NCBI GenBank assembly: GCA_964458605.1 | Contig: CAYWLS010000001.1 | Location: 186,001-250,000 of the forward strand | Reading direction: 5' to 3' | Length of the DNA stretch: 64,000 nt | Origin: JBBSNV01 sp964458605 | GTDB taxonomy: Bacteria; Pseudomonadota; Alphaproteobacteria; Reyranellales; JAQSWP01 | In this document: in pieces, positions 54,240 to 62,501 of the stretch | Numbering within the stretch: the first letter of the stretch is position 1 | Layout: each line of letters starts with the position of its first letter | Translations under genes and position numbers: made by a program | The notes under the pieces: model-generated | Database searches by the model: none | Told to the model about the DNA's origin: nothing | What the model saw: only the letters and a program-made list of their open reading frames with translations

Positions 54240-54899
54240 ATGCCCAAGGTTCTGACCGATCACGACGTCGCCGATTTCCGCCAACGCCTGCTGGACGCGG
54301 CCAGAACGCGCTTTGCCGAAGAGGGCGAAGCGGGGCTGAGCCTGCGCCGGCTGGCTGGCGATCTGGGGGTTAGCCCGACCACGCCCTATCGCTATTTCCA
54401 GGACAAGGACGAGATCCTGGCGGCGCTGCGCGCCCAGGCTTTCGACCAGTTCGCGGCCAGCCTGGAACGGGCCTACGAGCATGAAGCGGACGGCAACGCG
54501 CTGGAGCGCGCCCAGGCGGTGGCACGCGCCTACACCGCATTCGCCCTGGGCGATCCCGGCGCCTATCGCCTGATGTTCGACACGGTGCAGGGCGACGAGC
54601 AGCGCTATCCCGATCTGGCCCGCGCCGGCGAGCGGGCCAAGCGCACCATGACCCGCCACGTCCACGCCATGATCGAGGAAGGCATCGTCGAGGGCGACGC
54701 CGACCTGATCGGCCATGTTTTCTGGTCGGCCATGCACGGGCTTCTGATGCTGCGGCTGGCCGGCAAGATCGACCAGCGCGCGTTCGAGCGCATTTCCGAT
54801 GCCAGCATGGAAATGCTGTCGCGCGGCGCCGGCATGATACTTCCGACGCCGGCTCCCGTCCCTGCTTTCCCCCCAGCCAAGAAACGAGGCCGCCGATGA
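54240..54899 (+). CDS. TetR-family transcriptional regulator
   Basis: The 219-aa protein has an N-terminal TetR helix-turn-helix (about 12-58: RQRLLDAARTRFAEEGEAGLSLRRLAGDLGVSPTTPYRYFQDKDEIL) and a helical ligand domain resembling the TetR_C WHG-type group. A basic Pro-rich tail ends KKRGRR. Its ATG 54240 follows an adjacent in-frame GTG, and no Shine-Dalgarno sequence is visible. It overlaps the carotenoid oxygenase gene by four bases, so it probably controls that gene and itself through the upstream palindrome. Confidence 0.88.
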   Translation: MPKVLTDHDVADFRQRLLDAARTRFAEEGEAGLSLRRLAGDLGVSPTTPYRYFQDKDEILAALRAQAFDQFAASLERAYEHEADGNALERAQAVARAYTAFALGDPGAYRLMFDTVQGDEQRYPDLARAGERAKRTMTRHVHAMIEEGIVEGDADLIGHVFWSAMHGLLMLRLAGKIDQRAFERISDASMEMLSRGAGMILPTPAPVPAFPPAKKRGRR

Positions 54900-56299
54900 G
54901 CAAGCCGTTGCCCGCGCATACCTATCTCAGCGGCAATTTCGCGCCGCTGTCCTTCGAGGCCGATGCCTTCGACCTGCCGGTGCAGGGCGCCCTGCCGCGC
55001 GAATTGAACGGCACGCTCTACCGCAACGGGCCCAACCCGCAATACGCGCCGCGCGGCTTCTACCACTGGTTCGCCGGCGACGGCATGCTGCACGCCTTCC
55101 ATCTCGAGAACGGCAAGGCGTCCTATCGCAATCGCTTCGTGCGCACGCCCAAATGGCAGTTCGAGCACCAGGCGGGCCAGGCCATGTTCGGCGCCTTCGG
55201 CAATCCGATGGAATCCGATCCCTCGGCCATCGGCAAGGATAGCGGCCTGGCCAACACCAACGTCGTCTGGCATGCCGGCAAGCTGCTGGCGCTGGAGGAG
55301 GCGCACAAGCCTTTCGCCGTCGATCCCGTCTCGCTCGAGCCGCGCGGCTACGACGACTATCAGGGCAGGCTTGCGGCGCCGATGACCGCCCATCCCAAGA
55401 TCGATCCCGAAACCGGCGAGATGGTGTGCTTCGCCTATGCCGCCGACGGCCGCTTCTCGCCCGGCATGGCCTATTACACGATCGACCGGAACGGTGTGCT
55501 GACGCAGTTCGACCGCTTCCAGGCGCCCTATGCTGCCATGGTGCACGACTTCCTGGTGACGCGCGATTTCGTGCTGTTCCCGGTCCTGCCGCTGACCGGC
55601 AGCCTGGAGCGCGCCATGACCGGCAAGCCCGCCTATGCCTGGGAGCCGGACAAGGGCAGCCATATCGGCGTGCTGCGCCGCGGCGCGCCGATCGAGACCA
55701 TGCGCTGGTTCAAGGGCGATGCGCGCTACGTGTTCCATCCGATGAACGGCTGGAACGAGGGCAACCAGATCATGGCCGACGTGATGGAATATGCCGTGGC
55801 GCCGTTGTTCCCCAATCCCGACGGCTCGATGCCCAAGACCGCGCGTCGCACGGCGCGGCTGGTGCGCTGGACCTTCGATCTCGATGCCAACAGCGATTCT
55901 TTCGCGCAGCAGGATCTCGACGATCTGGACGGCGAGTTTCCGCGCCTGGACGAGCGCTTCGCCGGCTTGAAGTACCGGCACGGCTATTTCGCCGCCGGCA
56001 GCGAGGAAAATCTCAGCGTCGGCTTCGACACCCTGGCGCATATCGACCTGCAGAGCGGCAAGCGCCAGACCTATAAAGTCAGCGGCGGCGATGCCTTCAG
56101 CGAGCCGGTGTTCGTGCCGCGCGCGGCCGATGCGGCCGAAGGCGAGGGCTGGCTGCTGTCGGTGGTGTGGCGCGAGGCGGACAAGCGCTCCGACCTGCTG
56201 GTGTTCGACGCGCCCGCGTTGGCGGCCGGGCCGATCGCCACGGTGCAACTCAGCCATCGCGTGCCGTTCGGCTTCCACGGCAACTGGCGCCCGGCCTGA
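54896..56299 (+). CDS. Carotenoid cleavage oxygenase family protein
   Basis: The 467-aa seven-bladed propeller non-haem iron oxygenase has GTLYRNGPNPQYAP near the N-terminus. The four iron-ligand histidines are visible in TAHPKID, MVHDFLVT, FHPMNGW and the C-terminal GFHGNW. The family cleaves carotenoids, apocarotenals or stilbenoids. The substrate is unknown, and no carotenoid synthesis genes are in the window. It starts at ATG 54896, overlapping the TetR stop (ATGA). Confidence 0.92.
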   Translation: MSKPLPAHTYLSGNFAPLSFEADAFDLPVQGALPRELNGTLYRNGPNPQYAPRGFYHWFAGDGMLHAFHLENGKASYRNRFVRTPKWQFEHQAGQAMFGAFGNPMESDPSAIGKDSGLANTNVVWHAGKLLALEEAHKPFAVDPVSLEPRGYDDYQGRLAAPMTAHPKIDPETGEMVCFAYAADGRFSPGMAYYTIDRNGVLTQFDRFQAPYAAMVHDFLVTRDFVLFPVLPLTGSLERAMTGKPAYAWEPDKGSHIGVLRRGAPIETMRWFKGDARYVFHPMNGWNEGNQIMADVMEYAVAPLFPNPDGSMPKTARRTARLVRWTFDLDANSDSFAQQDLDDLDGEFPRLDERFAGLKYRHGYFAAGSEENLSVGFDTLAHIDLQSGKRQTYKVSGGDAFSEPVFVPRAADAAEGEGWLLSVVWREADKRSDLLVFDAPALAAGPIATVQLSHRVPFGFHGNWRPA

Positions 56300-56308
56300 G
56301 ATTGTCTG

Positions 56309-57037
56309 TCAGGCGAGGTTGAACGCCGCCCCAGCTTTGCGCAGATTTCTAGCTTGGCGCATGAGGTAGGCAGCAAGCGCCACCGTTGTCAACACGAGAC
56401 AAACATCGCTCACAGCTACGGAGATTTCTGCGTTTCCGAGGATTTCGATGAGTTGATCTCTTGTCTTGGGAAGATATGAGGGATGCGTCCTGCTCATAAA
56501 CATGATCAGGCCCATGACGATCACTACGAGCGCCAGAAGCAAGGTGGCGAGGCTGAATTTCTTGCGCCAGTCTTCCGGCAACCGGCCCTGTTGCGCCACG
56601 GCGACGACGGCTTTGTCGATTTCCGCCAGTCCAACCCAGGGTCGGTAGAAGCTCCAGAACGGCACTACCATAGAGCCGATAGTGACACCGAACCCGTATT
56701 TCCAGACAATGTCGACCAAGCCTGAGAGCGCCTTGCGCGGCCCGAACATTGCGGCGAAGAAGGCCAGCCACCCCAAGAGCAAGGTTGCGTAGACAAGCTT
56801 GGCATATGGAGCGAATGCCAGCGCCGTCTGCGCCAAATGCTGCAAGCGGGTGGCATCGTTGTTTCCGATGGCTTCCAGCATCGCATGGACAGTCCACCCC
56901 GGCACTGCCAGCAACGCGATCGTAATCAGGAAAAGCGCTACGTTAAGGATACCAAACAGCCTGAGCTGGCGACGGCCTTCATAAAACCTGTCGGCGGTGT
57001 CCGGCTGTTCGGCGGGGATAAGGACGCTATCCTGCAT
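56309..57037 (-). CDS. DUF4328-like membrane protein, 242 aa
   Basis: Four hydrophobic segments are visible: about 28-48 (LFGILNVALFLITIALLAV), 80-100, 163-183 and 208-228. Between the second and third, GSMVVPFWSFYRPWVGLAEI resembles the conserved amphipathic motif of DUF4328. The function is unknown. Its base composition is clearly less GC-rich than that of its neighbours, which suggests later acquisition. It is convergent with the carotenoid oxygenase (9 bases apart). Start: ATG 57037. Confidence 0.6.
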   Translation of the reverse strand: MQDSVLIPAEQPDTADRFYEGRRQLRLFGILNVALFLITIALLAVPGWTVHAMLEAIGNNDATRLQHLAQTALAFAPYAKLVYATLLLGWLAFFAAMFGPRKALSGLVDIVWKYGFGVTIGSMVVPFWSFYRPWVGLAEIDKAVVAVAQQGRLPEDWRKKFSLATLLLALVVIVMGLIMFMSRTHPSYLPKTRDQLIEILGNAEISVAVSDVCLVLTTVALAAYLMRQARNLRKAGAAFNLA

Positions 57038-57068
57038 GTTAATTCTTTATAGAGACGCAACCTAGCGT

Positions 57069-57096
57069 AGTGTAGCATCACGAACACGCAGGTCAA
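57069..57096 (-). promoter_or_regulatory. Putative promoter for the DUF4328-like gene
   Basis: On the minus strand TTGACC (57096-57091) and TACACT (57074-57069) are separated by 16 bases, leaving a leader of about 25 bases. The surrounding 70 bases are AT-rich compared with the rest of the window. Confidence 0.45.
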
Positions 57097-57110
57097 ATAG
57101 CCGACTGCGC

Positions 57111-57725
57111 CTAACCGTCCGACAGCGCGAGCTTGGCGCCCAGCGCCACGAATACGCCGGCGAAGGCGCGCCGCATCCAGGCCAGCACCGAAGGCCGCGT
57201 CAGCACGTGGCGGCGCAGCCAGGCGGCGAACAGGCCGTAGACCACGAAGATAACGAAAGTCATTGCCATGAACGCGCCGCTCAGCAGCGCCATGTGCGCC
57301 AGCGGCTGCGGATCTGCCGCGGTCACGAACTGCGGCAGGAAGGCGAAGAAGAAGATCGACAGCTTGGGATTGAGGATGTTGACCAGCACGGCGCGGCTCA
57401 TCACCCGCCAGGCCGACTGGGCCGTGCCGATGCCGCCCCGCAACTCGAAGGCGCCGCGCTCGCGCCACGCCTGCCAGGCCATGTAGAGCAGATAGGCGAC
57501 GCCGGCATATTTCAAGGTCTGGAAGGCCAGCGCGCTGGCATGCAGCAACGCCGCCAGCCCGGTGATGGCCGCCAGCATATGCGGCAGGATGCCCAGGGTG
57601 CAGCCGAAGGCGGCGATCACGCTGGCACGATGACCTTGGGTCAGCCCGGTCGAGACGGTGTAGAGCACGCCGGCACCGGGCGCGACGACGATGACCAGCG
57701 AGGTCAGCAGGAATTCGGACGTCAT
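57111..57725 (-). CDS. LysE/RhtB-family exporter
   Basis: The 204-aa membrane protein has five or six hydrophobic segments. The family N-terminus (VVAPGAGVLYTVSTGLTQGHRAS) is followed by AFGCTLGILPHMLAAITGL, LKYAGVAYLLYMAWQAWRER and ILNPKLSIFFFAFLPQFV. Such proteins export amino acids or derivatives, and the substrate is unknown. Start: ATG 57725. Confidence 0.9.
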   Translation of the reverse strand: MTSEFLLTSLVIVVAPGAGVLYTVSTGLTQGHRASVIAAFGCTLGILPHMLAAITGLAALLHASALAFQTLKYAGVAYLLYMAWQAWRERGAFELRGGIGTAQSAWRVMSRAVLVNILNPKLSIFFFAFLPQFVTAADPQPLAHMALLSGAFMAMTFVIFVVYGLFAAWLRRHVLTRPSVLAWMRRAFAGVFVALGAKLALSDG

Positions 57726-57801
57726 GGTGCGATCAGGTTAGGCGCCTGAACCGAAGCGATCAATCGACGCCCGCCGTCGGCGTGGTGGGCTCGGCAACAG
57801 A

Positions 57802-57838
57802 AAAGGCGGCCCCGGACTGCCTGCCTGGGGCCGCCTTT
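57802..57838 (-). terminator. Terminator after rpoH
   Basis: AAAGGCGGCCCC / GGGGCCGCCTTT, a perfect 12-bp inverted repeat with a 13-base loop and a short T-run on the minus strand. It lies 20 bases after the rpoH stop and insulates rpoH from the LysE gene. Confidence 0.82.
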
Positions 57839-57857
57839 CTGCATCGTCGATATCGTT

Positions 57858-58781
57858 CTATCGCGTCGCGGCGTGGGCTGCGGTGGCCTCGGCGGTCTTG
57901 CCGGCGATCACGGCGACCTGGTTCTTGATCGCCTTCTGCAGCTTGTCGAAGGCGCGCGCCTCGATCTGGCGCACGCGTTCGCGGCTGATGCCGTATTCCT
58001 TGCTGAGATCTTCGAGCGTCACCGGCTCGTCGATCAGCCGGCGCTGCGTCAGGATGTGGCGCTCGCGCTCGCTCAAGGTCTTGAGCGCCGAGGACAGCAT
58101 CTTGCGCCGCTGGCCCAGCTCTTCGGTTTCGGCAAAGCGCGATTCCTGGTTCTCGCTGTCGTCGACCAGCCAGTCCTGCCATTCGCCCTCGCCATCGATG
58201 CGCAGCGGCGCGTTGAGCGACTGGTCGGGACCGGCCAGGCGGCGGTTCATCGCCACCACCTCGGCTTCCGGCACGCCAAGCGTCTTGGCGATCTTCTTGA
58301 CCCGCTCGGGCGAGAGATCGCCTTCCTCGAAGGCCTGCATCTGGCCCTTGAGCTTGCGCAGGTTGAAGAACAGCTTCTTCTGCGCCGCCGTGGTGCCCAT
58401 CTTCACCAGGGACCAGGAGTGCAGGATGTACTCTTGAATGGCCGCGCGAATCCACCACATGGCGTAGGTGGCCAGACGAAAGCCGCGATCGGGATCGAAG
58501 CGTTTTACCGCCTGCATCATCCCGACATTGCCTTCGGAAATCAGTTCGCCCAGCGGCAGGCCGTAGCCGCGGTAGCCCATGGCGATCTTGGCGACCAGAC
58601 GCAGATGGCTGGTGACCAGCTTGTGGGCCGCCTCGGGGTCTTCGTGCTCGCGCCAGCGCTTGGCCAGCATGAACTCCTCCGCCGGTTCCAACATCGGGAA
58701 CTTGCGGATCGCCTGCAGGTAGCGGGTGAGATTGCCCTCGGGCGAGGGAGCCGGAATGGCCGGCAATGTCGCAGTCGTCAT
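57858..58781 (-). CDS. rpoH: Heat-shock sigma factor RpoH (sigma-32)
   Basis: The 307-aa sigma factor has region 2 (HLRLVAKIAMGYRGYGLPLGELISEGNVGMMQAVKRFDPDRGFRLATYAMWWIRAAIQEYIL). The diagnostic RpoH box QKKLFFNLRKLK is present, and region 4.2 has LEDLSKEYGISRERVRQIEARAFDKLQ. Start: ATG 58781 behind GGAGAGG. Transcription appears to come from a sigma70-type promoter at 58868-58897 with a CIRCE-like operator next to it, which implies HrcA control in addition to any FtsH-mediated turnover. Confidence 0.96.
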   Translation of the reverse strand: MTTATLPAIPAPSPEGNLTRYLQAIRKFPMLEPAEEFMLAKRWREHEDPEAAHKLVTSHLRLVAKIAMGYRGYGLPLGELISEGNVGMMQAVKRFDPDRGFRLATYAMWWIRAAIQEYILHSWSLVKMGTTAAQKKLFFNLRKLKGQMQAFEEGDLSPERVKKIAKTLGVPEAEVVAMNRRLAGPDQSLNAPLRIDGEGEWQDWLVDDSENQESRFAETEELGQRRKMLSSALKTLSERERHILTQRRLIDEPVTLEDLSKEYGISRERVRQIEARAFDKLQKAIKNQVAVIAGKTAEATAAHAATR

Positions 58782-58842
58782 ATCGCAGCCTCTCCTTTCT
58801 TGGACGGCCCCAAAAGAGGCGACCGTCGATGAAGAGCCGGTT

Positions 58843-58869
58843 TTGGCACTCGTTTTTCCAGAGTGCTAA
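58843..58869. promoter_or_regulatory. CIRCE element (HrcA operator) at the rpoH promoter
   Basis: TTGGCACTC-N9-GAGTGCTAA matches the CIRCE consensus TTAGCACTC-N9-GAGTGCTAA with one mismatch and the exact 9-base spacer. It overlaps the expected rpoH transcription start and touches the -10 hexamer, an ideal position for repression by HrcA. hrcA itself is not in this window. Confidence 0.88.
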
Positions 58870-58897
58870 CCTAGCTTCTCCAGGGCTTTCCTGTCAA
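58868..58897 (-). promoter_or_regulatory. rpoH promoter
   Basis: Minus-strand TTGACA (58897-58892), an 18-base spacer, then TAGGTT (58873-58868). The start point would fall near 58861, inside the CIRCE element, leaving a leader of about 80 bases. Confidence 0.72.
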
Positions 58898-58951
58898 GGA
58901 AAACCGACTAATTCACTCGGATAATTAGGGCGGATTTGCGGCAATGCAAAA

Positions 58952-60007
58952 TCAACCCCCAAGATAGTCGATAAGTCCTTTGAAATCAGCAGGTAACCCT
59001 GTCTCGAATGTCAGCGCCTTGCCACTGACCGGATGGTCGAAGCCGAGCCGGTAAGCGTGCAGCGCCTGGCGTGGGAAGGCGGCCATTCGCTGCACCGCAT
59101 CCTCCCACCCTTTAGCCTTCTTACGACTGCGACCATAGAGATGATCCCCAACCAAAGGATGGCCGAGCTGGGCCATATGGACGCGCACCTGATGGGTACG
59201 GCCGGTCAGCAACCGAGCTTCCACGAGACTGGCGATCGGCGCCTCGCGCGGCCCGAACCGGCGCAGGACGCGGTATTCGGTGGCGGCCGGCTTGCCGCCC
59301 CTGCCGACCACCGCCATCTTCTGGCGATTGCGTGGATGTCTGCCGATGTTCCCCTCGATACGCCCGCGCCCCTGCGCCGGCGCCCCCCAAACCAAAGCGT
59401 AGTACCGACGATCCATATGGTGTTTGGCGAAGGCTTCGGAAAGAGCGCGATGCGCCCGATCGTGCTTGGCCACCACCATCACGCCGGAGGTGTCCTTGTC
59501 CAGCCGGTGCACGATGCCCGGCCGGCGCACGCCGCCGATGCCCGACAGGCTGTCGCCGCAATGGGCCAGCAGGGCGTTGACCAGGGTGCGGTCGGGATTG
59601 CCGGGAGCCGGATGCACCACCATGCCGGCGGCCTTGTCGATCACCAGCAGATCGCTGTCCTCGTACAGCACGACCAGCGGCAGCGGCTGCGCCTGGGGCG
59701 TGGCGTCGGTCGCTTCGGGCACGCCGATCTCGAGCGACTGGCCCGGTTTGACCCTATGGGAGGGCTCGGTTAAGGTCGCGCCCGTCGCCACCTGGCCGGT
59801 CATGGCTGGATGGGCCGGCGATGCCCGATCGGGCAGCAAGGCCACTTGGCCTTGCTCGATCAATGCCTTCAGGCGGCTGCGCGAGAGCGTCGGCAAGCGA
59901 TCGGCCAGCCAGCGATCGAGGCGTTGGCCGGCATGGTCGGCGTCGACCGTGAAGCGATATGTGGCCGCGATGGGGGGCCGGCTCGCGTCGGGCAGGGGTT
60001 TTTTCAT
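58952..60007 (-). CDS. rluD: 23S rRNA pseudouridine synthase RluD-like
   Basis: The 351-aa RluA/RluD-family protein has an N-terminal S4 domain (AGQRLDRWLADRLPTLSRSRLKALIEQGQV). Its catalytic motif RPGIVHRLDKDTSGVMVVAK holds the active-site Asp, and LLTGRTHQVRVHMAQLGHPLVGDHLYG follows. ATG 60007 is used; a TTG at 60028 would add seven residues. It is divergent from the small membrane-protein gene by 24 bases, so the two promoters overlap. Confidence 0.92.
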   Translation of the reverse strand: MKKPLPDASRPPIAATYRFTVDADHAGQRLDRWLADRLPTLSRSRLKALIEQGQVALLPDRASPAHPAMTGQVATGATLTEPSHRVKPGQSLEIGVPEATDATPQAQPLPLVVLYEDSDLLVIDKAAGMVVHPAPGNPDRTLVNALLAHCGDSLSGIGGVRRPGIVHRLDKDTSGVMVVAKHDRAHRALSEAFAKHHMDRRYYALVWGAPAQGRGRIEGNIGRHPRNRQKMAVVGRGGKPAATEYRVLRRFGPREAPIASLVEARLLTGRTHQVRVHMAQLGHPLVGDHLYGRSRKKAKGWEDAVQRMAAFPRQALHAYRLGFDHPVSGKALTFETGLPADFKGLIDYLGG

Positions 60008-60031
60008 CAGGGGCGAGACTGGACCCAAGCG

Positions 60032-60571
60032 ATGCGTGCACTCAAGGCCCTGGTCATCGTCATGGGCATCCTCATCGTTGTCGGCGTCGCTGTGATCGGC
60101 GTCACCGTCTTCAATCGCATGAGCAAGCCTGCCGCGCCGCCGCCGGTTGCCGCCGCCACCCCGACGCCCCCGGCAGCCGTGCCCGCGCCGGTGGCGGGAA
60201 ATCCCGTGGCGCCGCCGGCTGCACCGGGGGGCTCGGCGCTCAACGTGCCGATCGGTGCGTCCCTGCCGCCCCAGTTCGACCGCAAGTTCGGCGATGTCGC
60301 CTTGGACCTGCCCGCGGGTGCGCGGGTGGCCGATTTCTCCGCCTCGGGCGACCGGCTGGTGCTGCGCGTCGTCATGGCCGACCAGGAGCAGCGGCTGATG
60401 GTGGTCGATTTGCTCAGCGGCAATCTTCTGGGCACCATCAGGCTGGCGACCGGCGCCGGTGCGGCGCCTGCCGCGCCGGCCGGTGGCGCTGGCAACGCCA
60501 GTCCCGGCATCCTGCCGCCGCTGCCGTCGGTCAATGTCCCGCCGCGCAACAAATCCGAGGGGCTGAAGTGA
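60032..60571 (+). CDS. Small membrane-anchored protein, 179 aa (DUF6476-like)
   Basis: One N-terminal membrane helix (about 4-28: ALKALVIVMGILIVVGVAVIG) is followed by an Ala/Pro-rich linker and a beta-rich soluble part (VALDLPAGARVADFSASGDRLVLRVVM, LMVVDLLSGNLLGTI). A Pro-rich tail ends the protein. Its size, helix and place next to rluD fit the DUF6476 group of alphaproteobacteria, a call from memory. The function is unknown. ATG 60032; the threonine-aldolase-type gene overlaps its stop. Confidence 0.62.
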   Translation: MRALKALVIVMGILIVVGVAVIGVTVFNRMSKPAAPPPVAAATPTPPAAVPAPVAGNPVAPPAAPGGSALNVPIGASLPPQFDRKFGDVALDLPAGARVADFSASGDRLVLRVVMADQEQRLMVVDLLSGNLLGTIRLATGAGAAPAAPAGGAGNASPGILPPLPSVNVPPRNKSEGLK

Positions 60572-61629
60572 ATTTCTGCAGCGACAACACCGCCGGGGTG
60601 CATCCGGCGATCCTGGACGCCATCGGCCGCGCCAACCGCGAGCCCACCGCCATGCCCTATGGCGCCGACGATTTCACCGCGGCCACCGGCAAGCGCCTGA
60701 ACGAGATCTTCGAACGCGAGGTGACGTTCTTCGCCGTCGCCACCGGCACCGCCGCCAATACGCTGGGCCTGTCGGCGATCACGCCGCCTTACGGCGCGAT
60801 CTATTGCCACGAGATGGCGCATATCCAGATGGACGAATGCGGCGCGCCCGAATTCTACACCGGCGGCGCCAAGCTGGTGCCGCTGCCGGGCGCCAACGGC
60901 AAGCTCTGTCCCGAGCCGCTCGACCGGGTGCTGAAAGGGGCGGGAGCGGGCGTGGTGCATCATGTCCAGCCGGCTTCGGTGTCGCTTACCCAGGCGACCG
61001 AATGCGGCACGGTCTACACCGCGCTCGAGATCGGCGCGCTGTCGGACGTGGCGCGCAGCCACAAGCTGCGCCTGCACATGGACGGCACGCGCCTGGCCAA
61101 CGCGCTGGCGCATCTGAACTGCAGTCCGGCCGACGCGACCTGGCGCGTCGGCGTCGACGTGCTCAGCCTGGGCGCCACCAAGAACGGCGCGCTGGCGGCC
61201 GAGGCGGTGGTGGTGTTCGACAAGGCGCTGGCCGAAACCATGCCCTATCGCCGCAAGCGCGGCGGGCATCTGTTCTCCAAGATGCGTTTCCTGACGGCGC
61301 AGCTCGATGCCTATCTGGGCAACGACCTGTGGCTCGCCAACGCGCGCCACGCCAACGTCCAGGCGGCGCGGCTGGCGCAGGGCCTCCGCGCGCTGCCGGG
61401 GGTACGGCTGCTCTATCCGGTCGAGGCCAACGAGCTGTTTCCGATCCTGCCGCTGGGCGTGGTCAAGGCGCTCGAGGCGGCCGGCTTCCGCTTCTACGAA
61501 TGGCCCTCCGACGAAGCCGGGCCGGGCGAACAGGCGATCCGGCTGGTGACCGCGTTCTCCACCGACCCCGCGCATGTCGATGGTTTCCTCGCCGTGGCCG
61601 GCGAGGCGGCACGTCAGGCGGCCGCATAG
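60568..61629 (+). CDS. Low-specificity threonine aldolase / beta-eliminating lyase
   Basis: The 353-aa PLP enzyme begins NFCSDNTAGVHPAILDAI. It has FFAVATGTAANTLGLSAI, HLHMDGTRL-type LRLHMDGTRLANA and the PLP-lysine segment SLGATKNGALAAEAV. It is expected to cleave L-threonine or L-allo-threonine to glycine and acetaldehyde. The start is GTG 60568, overlapping the upstream stop (GTGA). Confidence 0.9.
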   Translation: MNFCSDNTAGVHPAILDAIGRANREPTAMPYGADDFTAATGKRLNEIFEREVTFFAVATGTAANTLGLSAITPPYGAIYCHEMAHIQMDECGAPEFYTGGAKLVPLPGANGKLCPEPLDRVLKGAGAGVVHHVQPASVSLTQATECGTVYTALEIGALSDVARSHKLRLHMDGTRLANALAHLNCSPADATWRVGVDVLSLGATKNGALAAEAVVVFDKALAETMPYRRKRGGHLFSKMRFLTAQLDAYLGNDLWLANARHANVQAARLAQGLRALPGVRLLYPVEANELFPILPLGVVKALEAAGFRFYEWPSDEAGPGEQAIRLVTAFSTDPAHVDGFLAVAGEAARQAAA

Positions 61630-61637
61630 CATCCACC

Positions 61638-62294
61638 ATGAAACGCGCCATCATCGCGTTCGCTGCGGCGCTCGGCCTGTTGGCGAGCGGCTTGTTGGCG
61701 AGTGGCTTGGCGCTGGCCGATCCGCGCCAGGATGCCGACGCGGCCTGGCGGGCCGGCGACTACGCCAAGGCGGTGGTCCTGTTCCGCAAGGCGGCGGAAC
61801 AGGGCGACCCGATCGCCATGACCAGCCTGGCGCGGCAATACGAACAGGGCAACGGCACGGCAAAGAATCTGGACGAGGCGATGCGGTGGAACCGCCGCGC
61901 CGCGGAGATCTTTCGCGCCCGCGCCATGCAGGGCGATGCCGATGCGCAGTATTCGCTGGGCAGCCTTTACGACGGCAACACGCCAGGCATGCCGAGCGAT
62001 CCGGCCGAGCAGTTGAAGTGGGTCGCCGCGGCGGCCGACCACGATCACGTCATCGCCCAGACGCGGCTGGGCGTGCTCTACAGCAACGGCCTGGGCGTGC
62101 CGAAGGACTACGCCAAGGCCTATACCTGGTGGCTGATCGCCAGCGGCCCGCATCCGCGCGAACTGTCCGACCGCGACAAGCGTTTCGCCGATATCGCCCG
62201 TCGCAATGCGGCCGATATGAAGGCTTCCCTGACGCCGGCGCAGCTTGCCCAGGCGCAGAAGGCGGCCAGCGCCTGGAAGCCCCGGCAGCCTTAG
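61638..62294 (+). CDS. Secreted Sel1/TPR-repeat protein, 218 aa
   Basis: The signal peptide (cleavage near LALA, about residue 27) contains a short duplicated ASGLLASGL stretch. Three or four Sel1-type repeats follow (KAAEQGDPIAMTSLARQYEQGNG, AMQGDADAQYSLGSLYDGN, HVIAQTRLGVLYSNGLGVPKDYAKAYTWW). Such periplasmic repeat proteins mediate protein-protein contacts; the partner is unknown. ATG 61638 lies 8 bases after the preceding stop. Confidence 0.85.
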   Translation: MKRAIIAFAAALGLLASGLLASGLALADPRQDADAAWRAGDYAKAVVLFRKAAEQGDPIAMTSLARQYEQGNGTAKNLDEAMRWNRRAAEIFRARAMQGDADAQYSLGSLYDGNTPGMPSDPAEQLKWVAAAADHDHVIAQTRLGVLYSNGLGVPKDYAKAYTWWLIASGPHPRELSDRDKRFADIARRNAADMKASLTPAQLAQAQKAASAWKPRQP

Positions 62295-62315
62295 CTGGCG
62301 AGGCCCATCGCCAGC
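62294..62315 (+). terminator. Hairpin at the end of the Sel1 gene
   Basis: GCTGGCGA / TCGCCAGC, an 8-bp perfect stem with a 6-base loop, begins at the last base of the stop codon. It is followed by CTTGATTGT, only a weak T-run. Confidence 0.45.
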
Positions 62316-62316
62316 C

Positions 62317-62345
62317 TTGATTGTGGCCGCTGGTTAGACTATCTC
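62317..62345 (+). promoter_or_regulatory. Putative tRNA-Glu promoter
   Basis: TTGATT and TATCTC are separated by 17 bases, placing a start about 12 bases before the mature tRNA 5' end. Confidence 0.5.
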
Positions 62346-62363
62346 TGCCGGGCTTTCGCCTCT

Positions 62364-62439
62364 GTCCCCATCGTCTAGAGGCCTAGGACGGCGCCCTCTC
62401 ACGGCGCAAACCGGGGTTCGAATCCCCGTGGGGACGCCA
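62364..62439 (+). tRNA. tRNA-Glu (anticodon CTC)
   Basis: The 76-base gene includes an encoded CCA. The acceptor stem is GTCCCCA/TGGGGAC, with D-loop TCTAGAGGCCTAGGA and anticodon arm GCGCC-CTCTCAC-GGCGC (anticodon CTC). The T-arm CGGGG-TTCGAAT-CCCCG is intact. The 3' half is the likely attachment site of the element that begins downstream. Confidence 0.97.
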
Positions 62440-62471
62440 TCATATCCATAACCCTTTGAACTGATTGAAAA

Positions 62472-62487
62472 CCGCAGAAAACTGCGG
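62472..62487 (+). terminator. Small hairpin between tRNA-Glu and integrase
   Basis: CCGCAG-AAAA-CTGCGG, a perfect 6-bp stem. It could end the tRNA transcript, although no T-run follows directly. Confidence 0.35.
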
Positions 62488-62501
62488 CTCGTGTGCGTTT
62501 G

